Below the pieces are notes generated by a model. That model had not been told where the DNA came from. It searched no databases and worked only from the letters and a program-made list of their open reading frames with translations. Below, one piece after another: positions 19,530 to 29,050 of a stretch of DNA of 46,036 nucleotides. The translations under genes and the position numbers were made by a program. Source of the DNA: Prorocentrum cordatum (Eukaryota; Sar; Dinophyceae; Prorocentrales; Prorocentraceae); the NCBI GenBank assembly GCA_963575745.1, contig CAUYUJ010002762.1:40001-86036 (forward strand). Direction: 5' to 3'. Positions within the stretch are counted from its first letter, which is position 1. Each line of letters begins with the position of its first letter.

Positions 19530-19690
19530 AAGAGTGACCTTTCGCCGGAGTGACCTTTGGTGCGGGCACAGATGGGTCCCCAGATGGCTGAAAACGAGGC
19601 AGTCGCAGCTGCCTGCGCGCCCAGGTTTGGTCCCCCCGCGGCCCCCAAAAAGTCGCGCACCAAAGGTCACTCTTACCCAGGGTCACTCTT
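19530..19690. mobile_element. MITE-like element family M5 (single copy)
   Basis: 161 bp with 35-base terminal inverted repeats matching at 29 of 35 positions. The left end is AAGAGTGACCTTTC...TTTGGTGCG and the right end CGCACCAAAGGTCACTC...GGTCACTCTT. The motif AGTGACCTTT is itself doubled within each arm. Non-coding. Confidence 0.82.
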
Positions 19691-19753
19691 GCGAGCAGTC
19701 GATAGAGGCCAAGGATTGTGAAAAGCCATGCCTCGGGAGGGGGGTGTACTCTG

Positions 19754-19969
19754 TTTGGATGCTCGTTTCGGGGACCTTCCTCGGGCCCACCTAACGGATC
19801 TGTTCGACTCTAGTTCGGCGCCAGTTCGACTCAAGCTCGACTCAAGTTCGACTCAAGTTCGACTCAGGTTCGACTCAGGTTCGACCCAAATCGACGGACG
19901 TCCGACGCAGCTTCAGCGCACGAGTGGAGCGAGCGTCTCCAGGAAGGTCCCCAGAATGAGCATCCAAAT
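19754..19969. mobile_element. Short inverted-repeat element M6 carrying an 11-bp array
   Basis: 28-base ends match at 25 of 28 positions. The left starts TTTGGATGCTCG and runs to GGGGACCTTCCT; the right is the complement, AGGAAGGTCCCC...GAGCATCCAAA. The interior is mostly the 11-bp tandem array listed next. Confidence 0.78.
19803..19890 (+). repeat. 11-bp tandem array (TTCGACTCAAG)8
   Basis: Eight units at exact 11-bp spacing from 19803, with variants TTCGACTCTAG, TTCGGCGCCAG, CTCGACTCAAG and TTCGACTCAGG. It lies between the inverted ends of M6. Confidence 0.88.
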
Positions 19970-20830
19970 CTGAGGTATGCCCGTGACCGGAAGGGCAGAA
20001 CTCCGGTCTCTCACATGCCTTCGTCCCACGCCCGGCCGCTCGCCAGCGCAGCAGCGCTGGCCGCCGCAGCTCGTATTCGGACCACGGGACCTGATAGGTT
20101 CCAATACGCTGTACAGTCGGGGCGCTGGAGAAGGAACCCTTTTCGTTGGGGAGGGGCTCCGTGTTCCTTAATTGTTTCGCAGCTTGCCTCAGGTTTTCCT
20201 GAAGTTTCGATGGGAAGTCGAAGTTTGACTTATGGAAAAAAAGGGGCCTCGTTCCTTATTTGGGGTTCCTTAGGTCAAGGCCCCGACTGTATCTCAGGAT
20301 TGGGCTGCCCTCTTAGCAGAGCAGAGCAGGTCTCCAACGCCAAGTGAGGTGCAGGTAGGTGCGCTGTCGCCCTTGGCGGACTCGAGCTGGGCCCCCCAAA
20401 CAGGCAAACTAGGCTGTGGAGCGGGAGACAGACTCTTGCGACAACATCCCCCGTGGCTCCGCAACTGCATGGAGGCTGGCATGCAGAGCACGGCTCTTGC
20501 ACAGTGCCGTGTTTTTTTATACATGTTCCGCGTGCGGATCATGTATCAAAAATGCGGGGGGGTAGTGCTAAGAACAACGATGAGTACATGCATACATTTA
20601 GTCATACGTTCATCATGGATTAAACATCCTATATTTTTTTAATCCTATGTATTAAAAACTGCCCTGTACGGTTGCGCCAGCTTGGCACGAATTGGAAAAT
20701 GCATTCTGCACGCGACATGTCGAGGACACCCCAGCGCCGCGGCGCTACCCGCCCAGCCCCCCCCCAGGCCCCCGACGCCATGATGTTCTCATGACGTCGA
20801 CACCCAGAGTCGGATGTGGATAGACCTCCT
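19970..20830. other. No recognised gene
   Basis: Mixed sequence with short open frames only. The end (about 20755-20800) has CCCCCGACGCCATGATG and GACGTCGACACCCAG, which resemble 21915-21955, so dispersed repeat sequence begins before 20830. Confidence 0.5.
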
Positions 20831-21340
20831 ACCCTGACACGTCGATTAAGGAATTGGCCGTTTTATACATATATGTGTATGCATACATATCTACATATAC
20901 ATATAAGTAAAGCAGTGGATGGATATATATATATATATATAGGTGTGGACGAGACTGTAATCACGAGTTAAACAGTAAAAACTCGCGAGTTAATAATTGT
21001 TTATCGCCGGTAGACATATACCACTGATAGAAAAGCATTACTTTGCGAGTTAATAGTTTTCGTTCGTGTGTTCACATATATCACCTATAGGAAAAGTATC
21101 AATTTGCGAGTTATTTTCCAATACATATATATATATATGAATGTACATATATATATAGAGATATATTCGGTTCGCGAGAGGGCGTCGCGGCCGTCGTTTT
21201 TGCGGGTGCAGGTCCGTCGGTTTCGGTCCCTGGCCATTTTCTTTTTTCAGGGGAGGTTTGCTAAAGGGAGGTGTGTCCACCGCCGAAGGAGCGGCTTCTC
21301 ATCCCGAGTCGTTCTGTTGACGGTCCCGAGGGCCAGCGAG
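20830..21340. repeat. Dispersed repeat R1, copy 2, split by an AT-rich insert
   Basis: The left part TGACACGTCGATTAAGGAAT (20837-20872) and the right part CGCGAGAGGGCGTCGCGGCC...AAAGGGAGGTGTGTCC (21172-21280) match the two adjacent halves of copy 1 at 7312-7470. About 300 bp lie between them here. 21285-21340 continues with a piece also found, reversed, near 19165-19240. Confidence 0.7.
20872..21168. repeat. AT-rich island inserted in R1, with a 60-bp tandem repeat
   Basis: Strongly AT-rich compared with the whole window, with TATATA runs near 20925-20940 and 21124-21160. Between them TTTGCGAGTTA-type units recur at 20985, 21045 and 21106, a period of 60-61 bp, each containing ACATATA.CAC.TATAG.AAAG. 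No coding. Confidence 0.75.
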
Positions 21341-21954
21341 GGCCCCCCCCAGAGGCTGAGAGTAACGGACGGCAGAATTTCCAGTCGTGACTCTTGCAGC
21401 GTGGCCGAGTGGAGAGCATGATGCTTCGCGTGAGTTTGCTGCCAGTGAATCGAGGATGGATTGGATCCGTCAGTGGATCAGTCCTGTGTGCTGGCGTAGA
21501 AGCCATGATTTGTCTTCTTGGCAGTGGGCCAGCTTCTGATGCCAACCCATGCCCACCCCGCCCCGTCTCCAGGGACTTCGCATCGCCCTATGATGGTGGG
21601 ACGGGGGTCTGGGCTCGCAGTGGCGTCCGTCCCTCCATCAGGCAGAGGGTGACTTCTTCATGATAGCCGAGGGGATCTGTTCGGTCGCAATTCCTGGGAG
21701 GTCAAATTCTGGTTTTGCCCTGGTCCGAAATCCGGCTTAATCCCGCTGAATCTGGCTCAATCCCGCTGAATACATATTAACCCCGCTTAATCCGAGGCCC
21801 ACTCCAGCGCAACAGCCCCCCCACGGGGCTTAATCCTCCTTACAATCCTCCCGACGCAAACCTCCCAGCAGTTGCCTCCTAACGTCTGTGCTCTTAGTTG
21901 CGTCCCTCCCCAGACCCCCGACGTCATGACTTTTTCGTAACGTCGACCCCCACA
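21341..21954. other. No gene; short 20-bp tandem repeat at 21731-21795
   Basis: GGCTTAATCCCGCTGAATCT recurs about three times at 20-bp spacing from 21733. Elsewhere in the interval nothing is recognised. A tRNA-like TGGCCGAGTGG at 21403 was examined and rejected. Confidence 0.55.
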
Positions 21955-22470
21955 GGTCTCGAACCTTTCCCGGGGACCGGCTTTTTGTCCTGAGTCGTTT
22001 TTGGACGGTCCCGGGGCCGAAAGTGGCCAAAAACCTCCCGTCCTGATTTTGTTTACGACCCGATCCTGTCTGGGATTGTGTCTTTATGTTTTTTGTTCCC
22101 CCTTCCTGAGGGTGGTAATTCATGGGGGTGACCTGACACCCCCTTTTGGGAGCCAGCAGGGGCCGCCCTTCGCCCCCCCCGCCCTTTTCAGGGCAGTGGG
22201 GGCCCGACCACAGGAAACCTTCCACAAGAAACCCAACCTCCCCCTCCTCCTCCTCCTCCTCCTCCTCCTCCTCCTCCTCCTCCTCCTCCTCCAGGACGTC
22301 CATCGAATTTTGGCGTGGGAACGTCGCGCTCTCCATGGCAAAACCATCGAACCCCAAGAAACTCAGAGTGGATGGGGTCGGAGGATCGCGCCGCATCGGC
22401 GATACAACGACGATACATCGGAGGTGCCGGCGATGTATCGGCGACGCCGGCGCGGACCCAAAAAGGGGCT
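21955..22470 (-). repeat. Arm 2 of the large inverted duplication, with truncated M2
   Basis: Read on the minus strand it repeats arm 1 (18680-19310): the (GGA)n tract, CCACGCCAAAATTCGATGG, TTTCTTGTGGAAGGTTTC and CATGAATTACCACCC. The M2 element at 22371-22470 aligns with the reverse complement of copy 1 for about 100 bp and then stops at a CTC tract. The arms are separated by about 2.6 kb. Confidence 0.8.
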
Positions 22471-23457
22471 TCTCCTCCTCCTCCTCCTCCTCCTCCAGGA
22501 CCTCCAGTGGATTCCCCAGGGCCAAAACCTCGCCGTCCTGAGTTTGTTACGACGCGATCCTGCCTGGGTCCCTCCCTCCGCCAGGCCGGGCGGGCGGCGG
22601 CGCCGCCGCGGGCGGCCCGGCCGAGGCCGCCGGCGCCGGCGCCGGCAGCGCCGCAGCGGCCGGCCAAGCCGTTGCCGCCGGCGGCGCCCGCGGCAGGGCC
22701 TCGGGCGCCGGCGCGGCGCGCGGCGGGGAGGCAGCACGCGGGGCTGCGGGGGAGGAGGAGGGAGGAGGGAGGAGGGAGGAGGAGGAGGAGGAGGAGGAGG
22801 AGGAGGAGGAGGAGGACCAGCCTCGTCCTCCTCGTCCTCGTCCTCCTCGTCCTTCTCGAGAGCGCGACTGTCTTCGCGAAAAGCACGAAGCGCGAAGCGG
22901 TGCAAGTGCAGAGACCGCCGAGCACTTCCGAAACGACGGCGCCGACGTTGTCCTCGTCGTCGATGGCGGCAGAGGCCCAGCCCGCCGCCGCTGGCGAGCC
23001 CACGGCCACCGCCGGCGCCGCCGCCGGCTCAGCGGCCGCGATCCTCGAAGATCCCGAACCTTGTCATCGTTTGCTTATTGTTTGTTTCGCCGATCGGCAC
23101 GGGTCCTCGCATCCCCCCTCCCCCTTCCACTTCCGTGGAGTTGATCTGCGCAGTTTTTGGCGCCTGTGTCCAGCAGGTGGAGTGTCCCCCATGGGACGCA
23201 CTGTTGCAAACAGTCGCATTGAGCAGTGGTCCGGAGCCACACCCCGCCTCTACCCTCCCCTTTCGCTCACTGTCGAAATGCTGGATAATGAAACGTTCAC
23301 CTTCCTAGTAGCCTCGAGGGCTACCGTCTTGTCTCAAGCAAGGGCGCCTCGTCTTGGCTCAAGCAAGCAACCATCCCATATCTGCCACAATCTGCTCAGC
23401 CTTGCTCAATCTGTGTCTGTTTCGCTCTCTAGCGGGGCTGTCGGGAGGTACAGCAAG
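22471..23457. other. GC-rich interval with CTC/GGA tracts; possible LINE B 5' UTR
   Basis: A CTC tract (22471-22500), a very GC-rich GCC/GCG stretch (22570-22740) and a GGA tract (22750-22815) precede about 640 bp of mixed sequence. One long plus-strand frame runs through all of this into LINE B ORF1, but its composition follows the triplet tracts, so I do not call it a gene. CTTGTCTCAAG and CTTGGCTCAAG (23323-23363) resemble the 3' end of the spliced leader. Confidence 0.45.
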
Positions 23458-24265
23458 ATGGCAGGGAGAGGCCAGTCAGGGAAGCGCTCAGGATCAGGTT
23501 CGGGGCTCACTCCAGAGCGGAACTCGAGAGTCGTGAACGAGGTGTTGAGCGACGACGCAGATGACATGAAACAGAGCGCCGTCGCGGTCACTGAGGAGGC
23601 CCCGCATTGGTTTAAGGAATATGAGGCCAGGTAGAACAGGCAACTGAGCATGCGGTTCGACAGGCTGCACGAGAAGATGGACACGATGAAGGGCATGATC
23701 AAAAAAGTGACCCGGGGGCGCAAACACCAACAAGGGCAACAACACCATCGTCTCAGACACGGACAGGGCCATGCAGCTGGTCGCCTTCGGCTTCAAGGAA
23801 AAACGGCCGGCCGTGAAGATCAAGGAGACCTTAGAGACAGCGCCCAAAGTCCTTCTCGGGGAAGTGCACACGGCAAGCGCGAGCACCTTCACGGAGAAAG
23901 CGAAGATGGGAGTCATCACATTCCGGAACATCCACGACAAGATCGAGTTCTACAAAGCCGCGCGCGCGTGCACAGACAAGAGCAAGCTGGGGGATCTGTT
24001 CTTCGGCAACAACCTGACGACGGAGGAGAGAGGGCAGGAGAAGAGGTTGGGGCACACCAAGCACCACATCATCAACGACGGTGGGGAGGACGACGGCGAC
24101 CTGAAGATCCTGTGCAAGAGGGACATGATCACAGTCAAGGGGGAGAAGGTGGTTTGGCACGACGATGAGGTGGAGTGGTACGTGAAGACGGCAGCGAAAA
24201 AGGTGGAGGCGAAGATTGACGAAGAAGTGGAGGTCGAAAATCGACCCAGAGCCAGTCACGAATAG
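23458..24265 (+). pseudogene. LINE B ORF1 protein
   Basis: The first part (23458-23634) has a basic Ser/Gly-rich start, then WFKEYEAR and a stop TAG. Reading through, NRQLSMRFDRLHEKMDTMKG continues a likely coiled coil, so the TAG probably replaced CAG (Gln). The frame then shifts near 23700-23760, and 23771-24265 gives 164 residues with an alpha/beta pattern (VAFGFKEKRPAVKIKETL, FTEKAKMGVITFRNIHDK) and an acidic/basic C-terminus. Coiled coil followed by a globular nucleic-acid-binding domain is the layout of LINE ORF1 proteins. The role is inferred from position and layout. Confidence 0.7.
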
Positions 24266-24302
24266 CGATTGACGCGGCGAAGGCAGGCGCTGCGGGCAGG
24301 GC

Positions 24303-25090
24303 GTGCATGATTACCACCACGACGTTGCACAAAATGAATTCACTATTATGTTTTACAACATACATTATTTCATTAATTTGAACGAAAGGTACGAAACTGT
24401 TATGATCGAGTTATGGAGCATGCAATGTGATATCTTTGTAGTTACAGAGTCATGGAGGGAGGATGCTCGAGAGATTTTCACCACGACGCACGGCCACACT
24501 TGATTCGGCAGTGGTGGGTCAAAAGACTGCAACGGCATTGGTTTCCTGACCGACAAACGCTGGTTTCACACAACATCCAAGTCAATCTCTGATAGGGCTA
24601 GAGCAGTCACACTCGAGGCGGAAGGCGCAAACATCAGCGTCGTCGGCGTGCACATGCCGCGTCGAAAGTATCCAGATGAACATTTTGAGGCTGTGTATGA
24701 AAACATCGATCGCTGTGTTTCCAGCTTCAAAGGCTCCGCCCTGCATGCTGGAGACTTCAATGCAGAAGTCGGCCCGCAGACAACGACGGACATCAAGGAT
24801 GAACGGGGTGCCCTTTTAGGTAGGCGAGCGAAATGAACGGGGCAAGTGATTATTGCATTGGTGTTTAGAATCGAACATGTTCCTGGCCAACACGTTCGCG
24901 ACAGGGGGGCCGGACGCTCTCTGGGCGCGCGCGGACGGGGGCACGAAGAGCCAGCTGGACTACATCATCGTGCCAGACAAGCTCAGAGACAGCGTGAAGA
25001 AGTGCGCTGTGCTGTCCAAGTTTAACAGTGGGTCTGACCATCGAGCTCTGTATTTGCGCGCATCTCTCGGCAGCTGCCCACGACGACGGC
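24303..25090 (+). pseudogene. LINE B endonuclease
   Basis: The N-terminus has FYNIHYF and TESWRED, the positions of the metal-binding Asn and Glu. GDFNAEVG follows in the same frame, and after a frameshift near 24830 come SQLDYIIV and SDHRALYL. These are the standard endonuclease/exonuclease/phosphatase motifs in order. Two TGA codons interrupt it, at 24501 and 24849; both sit where Trp would fit. Apart from the breaks, all catalytic motifs are present, so decay looks recent. Confidence 0.85.
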
Positions 25091-25457
25091 GAGGGCGACG
25101 ACCCCCGCTGTTAGGCCCTGGAGCTGACAAGGGGAAGTTCTTGGCACATCTGCACGACAATTTGGTTGGCGCTTTCGACGCGTGCGAAAACTTGACAAAT
25201 CGAACTGGCAACCTGGAGGCAGCCATGATCTCCGTTACGCGTGCCGCTGTGCTCTGCGCTTCGCCCGCGACGACTCCGAGGGCCAGGCCAGCGCCAGATC
25301 CAGCCATCGAGAAAATGGCCCAAGAGAGACGCCATATACGATCGAGAGGCGACCTCACCCCAGCACAGAAAAGAGCTGAACGAGAGAGGTTAAGGAAGAG
25401 CACCAAAAAGCGGCGCGCAGGGATGCAAGGCTACGTAGGACCGAGAAAATCGAACGC

Positions 25458-26505
25458 ATGTTGAATTATTTTCGAAAACTGAAAGACCTGACTCGAGCTG
25501 GCTTTTCGAAGAGGAAGGCAGCCATAGCACAAGTGAGAGGCGAGGGCGGCGAAATCCATGATGAAGTGGATGAGATTGCCGAGGTCTTCGCCGCCTTCTA
25601 CGAGGACTTGTACAGCAGCAAATGCGCGCCTTTGAGTGTTGCACAAGCTCCGAGGGGGCGAGATTCCAGTTTTCTCTGCCGAGGAGCTCGAGTCCGCCCT
25701 GCGAGCGCTGAAGACAGGGAAGAACAGGGGCGGTGCGGGCATCGTAGCCGAGATGCTCAAGCACGGCGGATCTTCGCTGCGTCATCGCGTGCTGGAGCTG
25801 TTCAGCGACGTTCGGTGGCCTGACAGGGAGCCCCCGGACACGCGGCGGCAAACCAAAGTCATCGTGATCTTCAAGAAATGCGATCCCGATCTTCCGCAGA
25901 ATTACAGACCCATTGCTGGATTGCCAATATTATATAACCTCTTTGCGCGCATGCTCTGCAACAGGTTTGCGCCAGCTATCATCCAGCAGCAGCCAGCCGG
26001 CCAAGCGGCGCATGGATCCGCGTTTCCCACCGAGGACCACCTTGTTGCAATGACGTTGTTGGTCGAGAAATGCTCGGAGTGGAACCAGGAGCTCTGGCTG
26101 GGCCTGGTCGACTTCAAGAAGGCGTTCGGCACTGTCGAGCACGACTCGCTCTGGCAGGTCTTACATGACTTTGGCGCAGGCGCGCCGTATATTGATCAAC
26201 TGAAGAAACTTTACAGCAATCAGACAGCCACGGCGCTCGCGGAAGCCGAATCACGCCCGTTTTCCTTGAAGAGAGGCGCGAAACAGGGTGGCCCGATCAG
26301 CCCGCTCCTCATCATTGCGGCGCTGGATAGATGCTCTCAAGCGCTCAAGCGCAAATTGGGAGCTCTCAACAAGAGTCGGTCGGGCCATTTTTTCGGGTTT
26401 GTCAACGCGGAGGACGTCCCGCTGACCAACCTGAGATTTGCCGATGACGTTTTGCTTTTTTGCGCAGAGCTGCGGCGACGTGCAAAGATGTTATGTCACT
26501 TGTAG
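25458..26505 (+). pseudogene. LINE B reverse transcriptase
   Basis: 25458-25625 encodes the fingers-proximal part, ending in FAAFYEDLYSS. A frameshift near 25630 leads to the main frame (25636-26505, 289 residues). There VIVIFKKCDPDLPQNYRPIA (76-95) is the typical K-x-G-D-P/NYRPI block, LVDFKKAFGTVEHDSLW (157-173) box A, GAKQGGPISPLL (214-225) box B and FADDVLLF (268-275) the catalytic box. All three metal-binding Asp residues are present. The frame stops soon after the FADD box through another shift. Confidence 0.88.
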
Positions 26506-27061
26506 CGCGAGACGTCCAGGCACGGCGGCTTGGTCGTGCATCTGGGCAAGACAAAGATCCCCGCGAACAAAGGGGTGGAAGTTGGCGCCACTGCTCTCGT
26601 CGGGGGCGGCGCAGTCGATATACTGCAGCCGGCGTGCTCTGATATATACCTGGGAAGAGTTCTAATATTGGGGGGGGTACCATGGTGCTGAGCTGCCCCA
26701 TCGGCTGGCTTCGGCGTGGAGAGCATTTTGCAAATACAAGCATGTGCTGCGCAACAGACAGTTCGCATCGATGTCCCGTTATAAGCTCTTTGAACATGTG
26801 GTCACGCCCACGGCGCTGCACGGTTCGTCTGCGTGGGCTGCGTGGGAAGACACCAAGCAGGCATTGCGCAGTGCTTGGAGGAGAATGACGCGACAGATTT
26901 TCCAAGTGCCGCGCAGGAAAGAAGAAACGTGTATTGCACATATCAAGAGGTCCACGTGGTTCTGCGAAAAGCAAGTCTCAAAGATGGGCGGGAAGAGTTG
27001 GGTGGAGATCCAGTCAGTGAAGAAGGGCAGACTCACCGAGCAGTTAGTGGCCGACGACTGA
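26496..27061 (+). pseudogene. LINE B RT C-terminal region
   Basis: Several short frames cover the connector. The last (26744-27061) reads YKLFEHVVTPTALHGSSAWA and then a helical Trp/Arg-rich stretch (AWRRMTRQIFQVPRRKEE), which is the common end of RTE-type polymerases. It stops at 27059. No zinc finger was seen, unlike LINEs A and C. Confidence 0.7.
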
Positions 27062-27890
27062 GGATAGTGGCCGCGTAGGCTCTTGAATTGGAAGCCGCGA
27101 CACGGGACAGTGGCGCGCAGGTGCACCGTGCGCCCTGTCAGGAGATGGAACGACTCGTGAGGCGCACCCTGCCTGAACTCTGCAAGGCCAGGCAGACTCC
27201 TCCTCCTCCTCCCTCCTCCTAGGTAGGTTTCTCAATCCATCCATCGGCTGTCCTTCATTATCTTTGTTTGGGGTTTTGCAAGCATTCTCGCTCGCGTGCC
27301 CTCCGTCGTCCTTCTCGTCGTTCGTCCCTCCCTTTCCTTTGCCTCCGCCTCCCGTCCTCGCTTGTCGTGCGCCCCTCTCTGCCTTCGTGCGCGTGTCCTC
27401 CAGCGTGTGACGTTTCAATGCTTCACAGGCTCACACTACCGCGCGCACGCACGGCCTCTCCGCGCGCGAAGCGCACTACGGAGCCGCCCCGCCGGACGGA
27501 TAATTGGCCGGCCCGCTCCCCCGCTCCCCCGCTCCCCGCTCACCTTCCTAGTAGAGATGCAACGCTCCGAAAAATTTGGAGCGGTGGGTTTTTGGCAGTC
27601 TTCGGCCTCCAGGGGCCCTCGCCGGGTCTTGAGAACCCCCAAAAAAGGCTCAGAAGGAAAAACCGGCCCTGGGGAACTGACGCCCATGCACCGGAAAAAT
27701 TGGGGCAGCCGGATGTCTGGGTTGGAGCCAGCTGGGACGAGGATCGCGATCCTCGCCTCCATCCCCGAACCCTGGAGCCGGCTTGGGATCTGAGGCGGTC
27801 CAGCATTGGCCCTGAGGGGGTTCGAGGTCCTGGGTTCGAGGAGGCTTTCTGTATGTTTCCCCACTTTCCTGTGTGTTTCTAGGCCTCCTA
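27062..27890. other. No gene; shares a repeat piece with 29.3 kb
   Basis: Mixed GC-rich sequence. CCAGCATTGGCCCTG and GTTCGAGGTCCTGGGTTCGA at about 27800-27845 recur at 29318-29425, so the end of this interval is a dispersed repeat. No coding evidence. Confidence 0.55.
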
Positions 27891-28083
27891 GATGGGGTCG
27901 GAGCGCATGGAGTCGGAGGATCGCACCGTATCGCCAATGCATCAGCGATTCATCGGCGATGCGGCTCGATGCGGGGCCCAATTTTCTCCACGCCGACGTC
28001 GCCGATGCACCGCCGACGTCGCAAGTGCATCGCCGATGCATCGTCTATGTATCGGCGATGTGGCGCGATCGTCCGACCCCATC
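27891..28083. mobile_element. MITE-like element family M2, copy 3
   Basis: 193 bp. It begins GATGGGGTCGGAG and ends CGCGATCGTCCGACCCC then ATC, the same ends as copy 1, with about 15 extra bases (a partial doubling of the GGAGTCGGAG motif) near the left end. The interior is rich in ATCGCCGATGCA words like copy 1. Confidence 0.85.
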
Positions 28084-28234
28084 AGTTCGGACCCCGTTTT
28101 GAATTCGCAGCGCCGTGCCCAACCTGTTCCTCCTCTTCTCCTCTCCTCCTTTTCTCTGCCTCTTCATCCGTGTCATCGACATCACATGCGTCGTCGTGAT
28201 CAGTTTTGCCATCCTTCTGTTCCCTGTCCCAATC

Positions 28235-28335
28235 ACGGCCACCACCACCACCACCTTCATCAACAGCATCATCATCATCATCATCATCATCATCTTCATC
28301 TTCATCTTCATCTTCAGCATCATCATCTTCATCAT

Positions 28336-28369
<34 letters not shown>

Positions 28370-28370
28370 G

Positions 28371-28403
<33 letters not shown>

Positions 28404-28445
28404 GCATCATCACTGTTATCGTCGTCGTCACCACCATCATCACCA
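28235..28445 (+). repeat. (CAT)n trinucleotide microsatellite
   Basis: About 210 bp of CAT triplets with CTT, GTC and CAG variants and a few single-base shifts. Confidence 0.95.
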
Positions 28446-28469
28446 CTACATTTTCAAAAGGCGCACCCA

Positions 28470-28725
28470 TCACACGTTCCATGGCCCAATAGGGAGCTCA
28501 ACCGACGGCCCCAACGGCACGGCCCGCATGCGTACTCGGGTCCATTTCAGCACACCCCTCACTCGTTTCGTGGCCCCGGAGGGAGCTCCATCGAAGGTCC
28601 CACTGGCAGGGCCAGCAAGCGTATTCGGGTCCACTTTGGCACACCCCGCACACGTTTCGTGGCCCCTTAGGGAGCTCCATCGAAGGCCCCAGTGGCAGGG
28701 CCCGCATGCGTACTAGGGTCCATGT

Positions 28726-28801
<76 letters not shown>

Positions 28802-29050
28802 CACACGTTTCGTGGCCCCTTAGGGAGCTCCATCGAAGGTCCCAGTGGCAGGGCCCGCATGCGTACTCGGGTCTATATTGGCAGAGCCCTCACACGTTTC
28901 GTGGTCCCACATGGAGCTCCAGCACGTTTTGTGGCCCCATATGGAGCTCCACCGAAAGCCCCAGTGGCTGGGCCCGCATGCGTATTCGGGTCCATTTCGG
29001 CACACCCCTCACACAGTTCGTGGCCCCTTGGGGAGCTGGCCTTCCGCGCG
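28470..29050 (+). repeat. 89-bp minisatellite, about six units, one with a CA expansion
   Basis: GGGAGCTC or TGGAGCTCC recurs at 28492, 28581, 28670, 28823, 28912, 28942 and 29031. Spacing is 89 bp except between 28670 and 28823, where a (CA)n run (28728-28799) is inserted, and between 28912 and 28942, where about 30 bp are doubled. Each unit contains CACACGTTTCGTGGCCCC, the GAGCTC core and GCATGCGTACTCGGGTCC-like sequence. Confidence 0.9.
28728..28799 (+). repeat. (CA)n microsatellite inside the 89-bp minisatellite
   Basis: About 36 CA units. Neighbouring minisatellite units have GGCACACC or CAGCACACCCC at the same point, so the run probably grew from that seed. Confidence 0.9.

Larger units (their letters stand above)
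23458..27061 (+). mobile_element. LINE B: RTE-like non-LTR retrotransposon, nearly complete but decayed
   Basis: Order on the plus strand: ORF1 (23458-24265), endonuclease (24303 to about 25090), linker, RT (25458-26505) and C-terminal region (to 27061). All parts have clear motifs, but there are at least five frame changes and several in-frame stops, so it is inactive. The RT box style (VDFKKAF, FADDVLLF) and the ending that contains LFEHVVTPTALHGSSAW resemble RTE/Jockey-type elements and differ from LINEs A and C. No terminal duplication was recognised. Confidence 0.88.

Noticed and set aside
21396-21480. tRNA-like start (GCAGCGTGGCCGAGTGG, good A box)
   Set aside because: No GGTTCGA-type B box or acceptor-stem partner follows within 100 bases, so it is not a tRNA gene.
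22315-23634. 439-residue plus-strand frame running into LINE B ORF1
   Set aside because: Its upstream part is translated GCC/GGA repeat and its downstream part is ORF1; there is no sign that the two form one protein.
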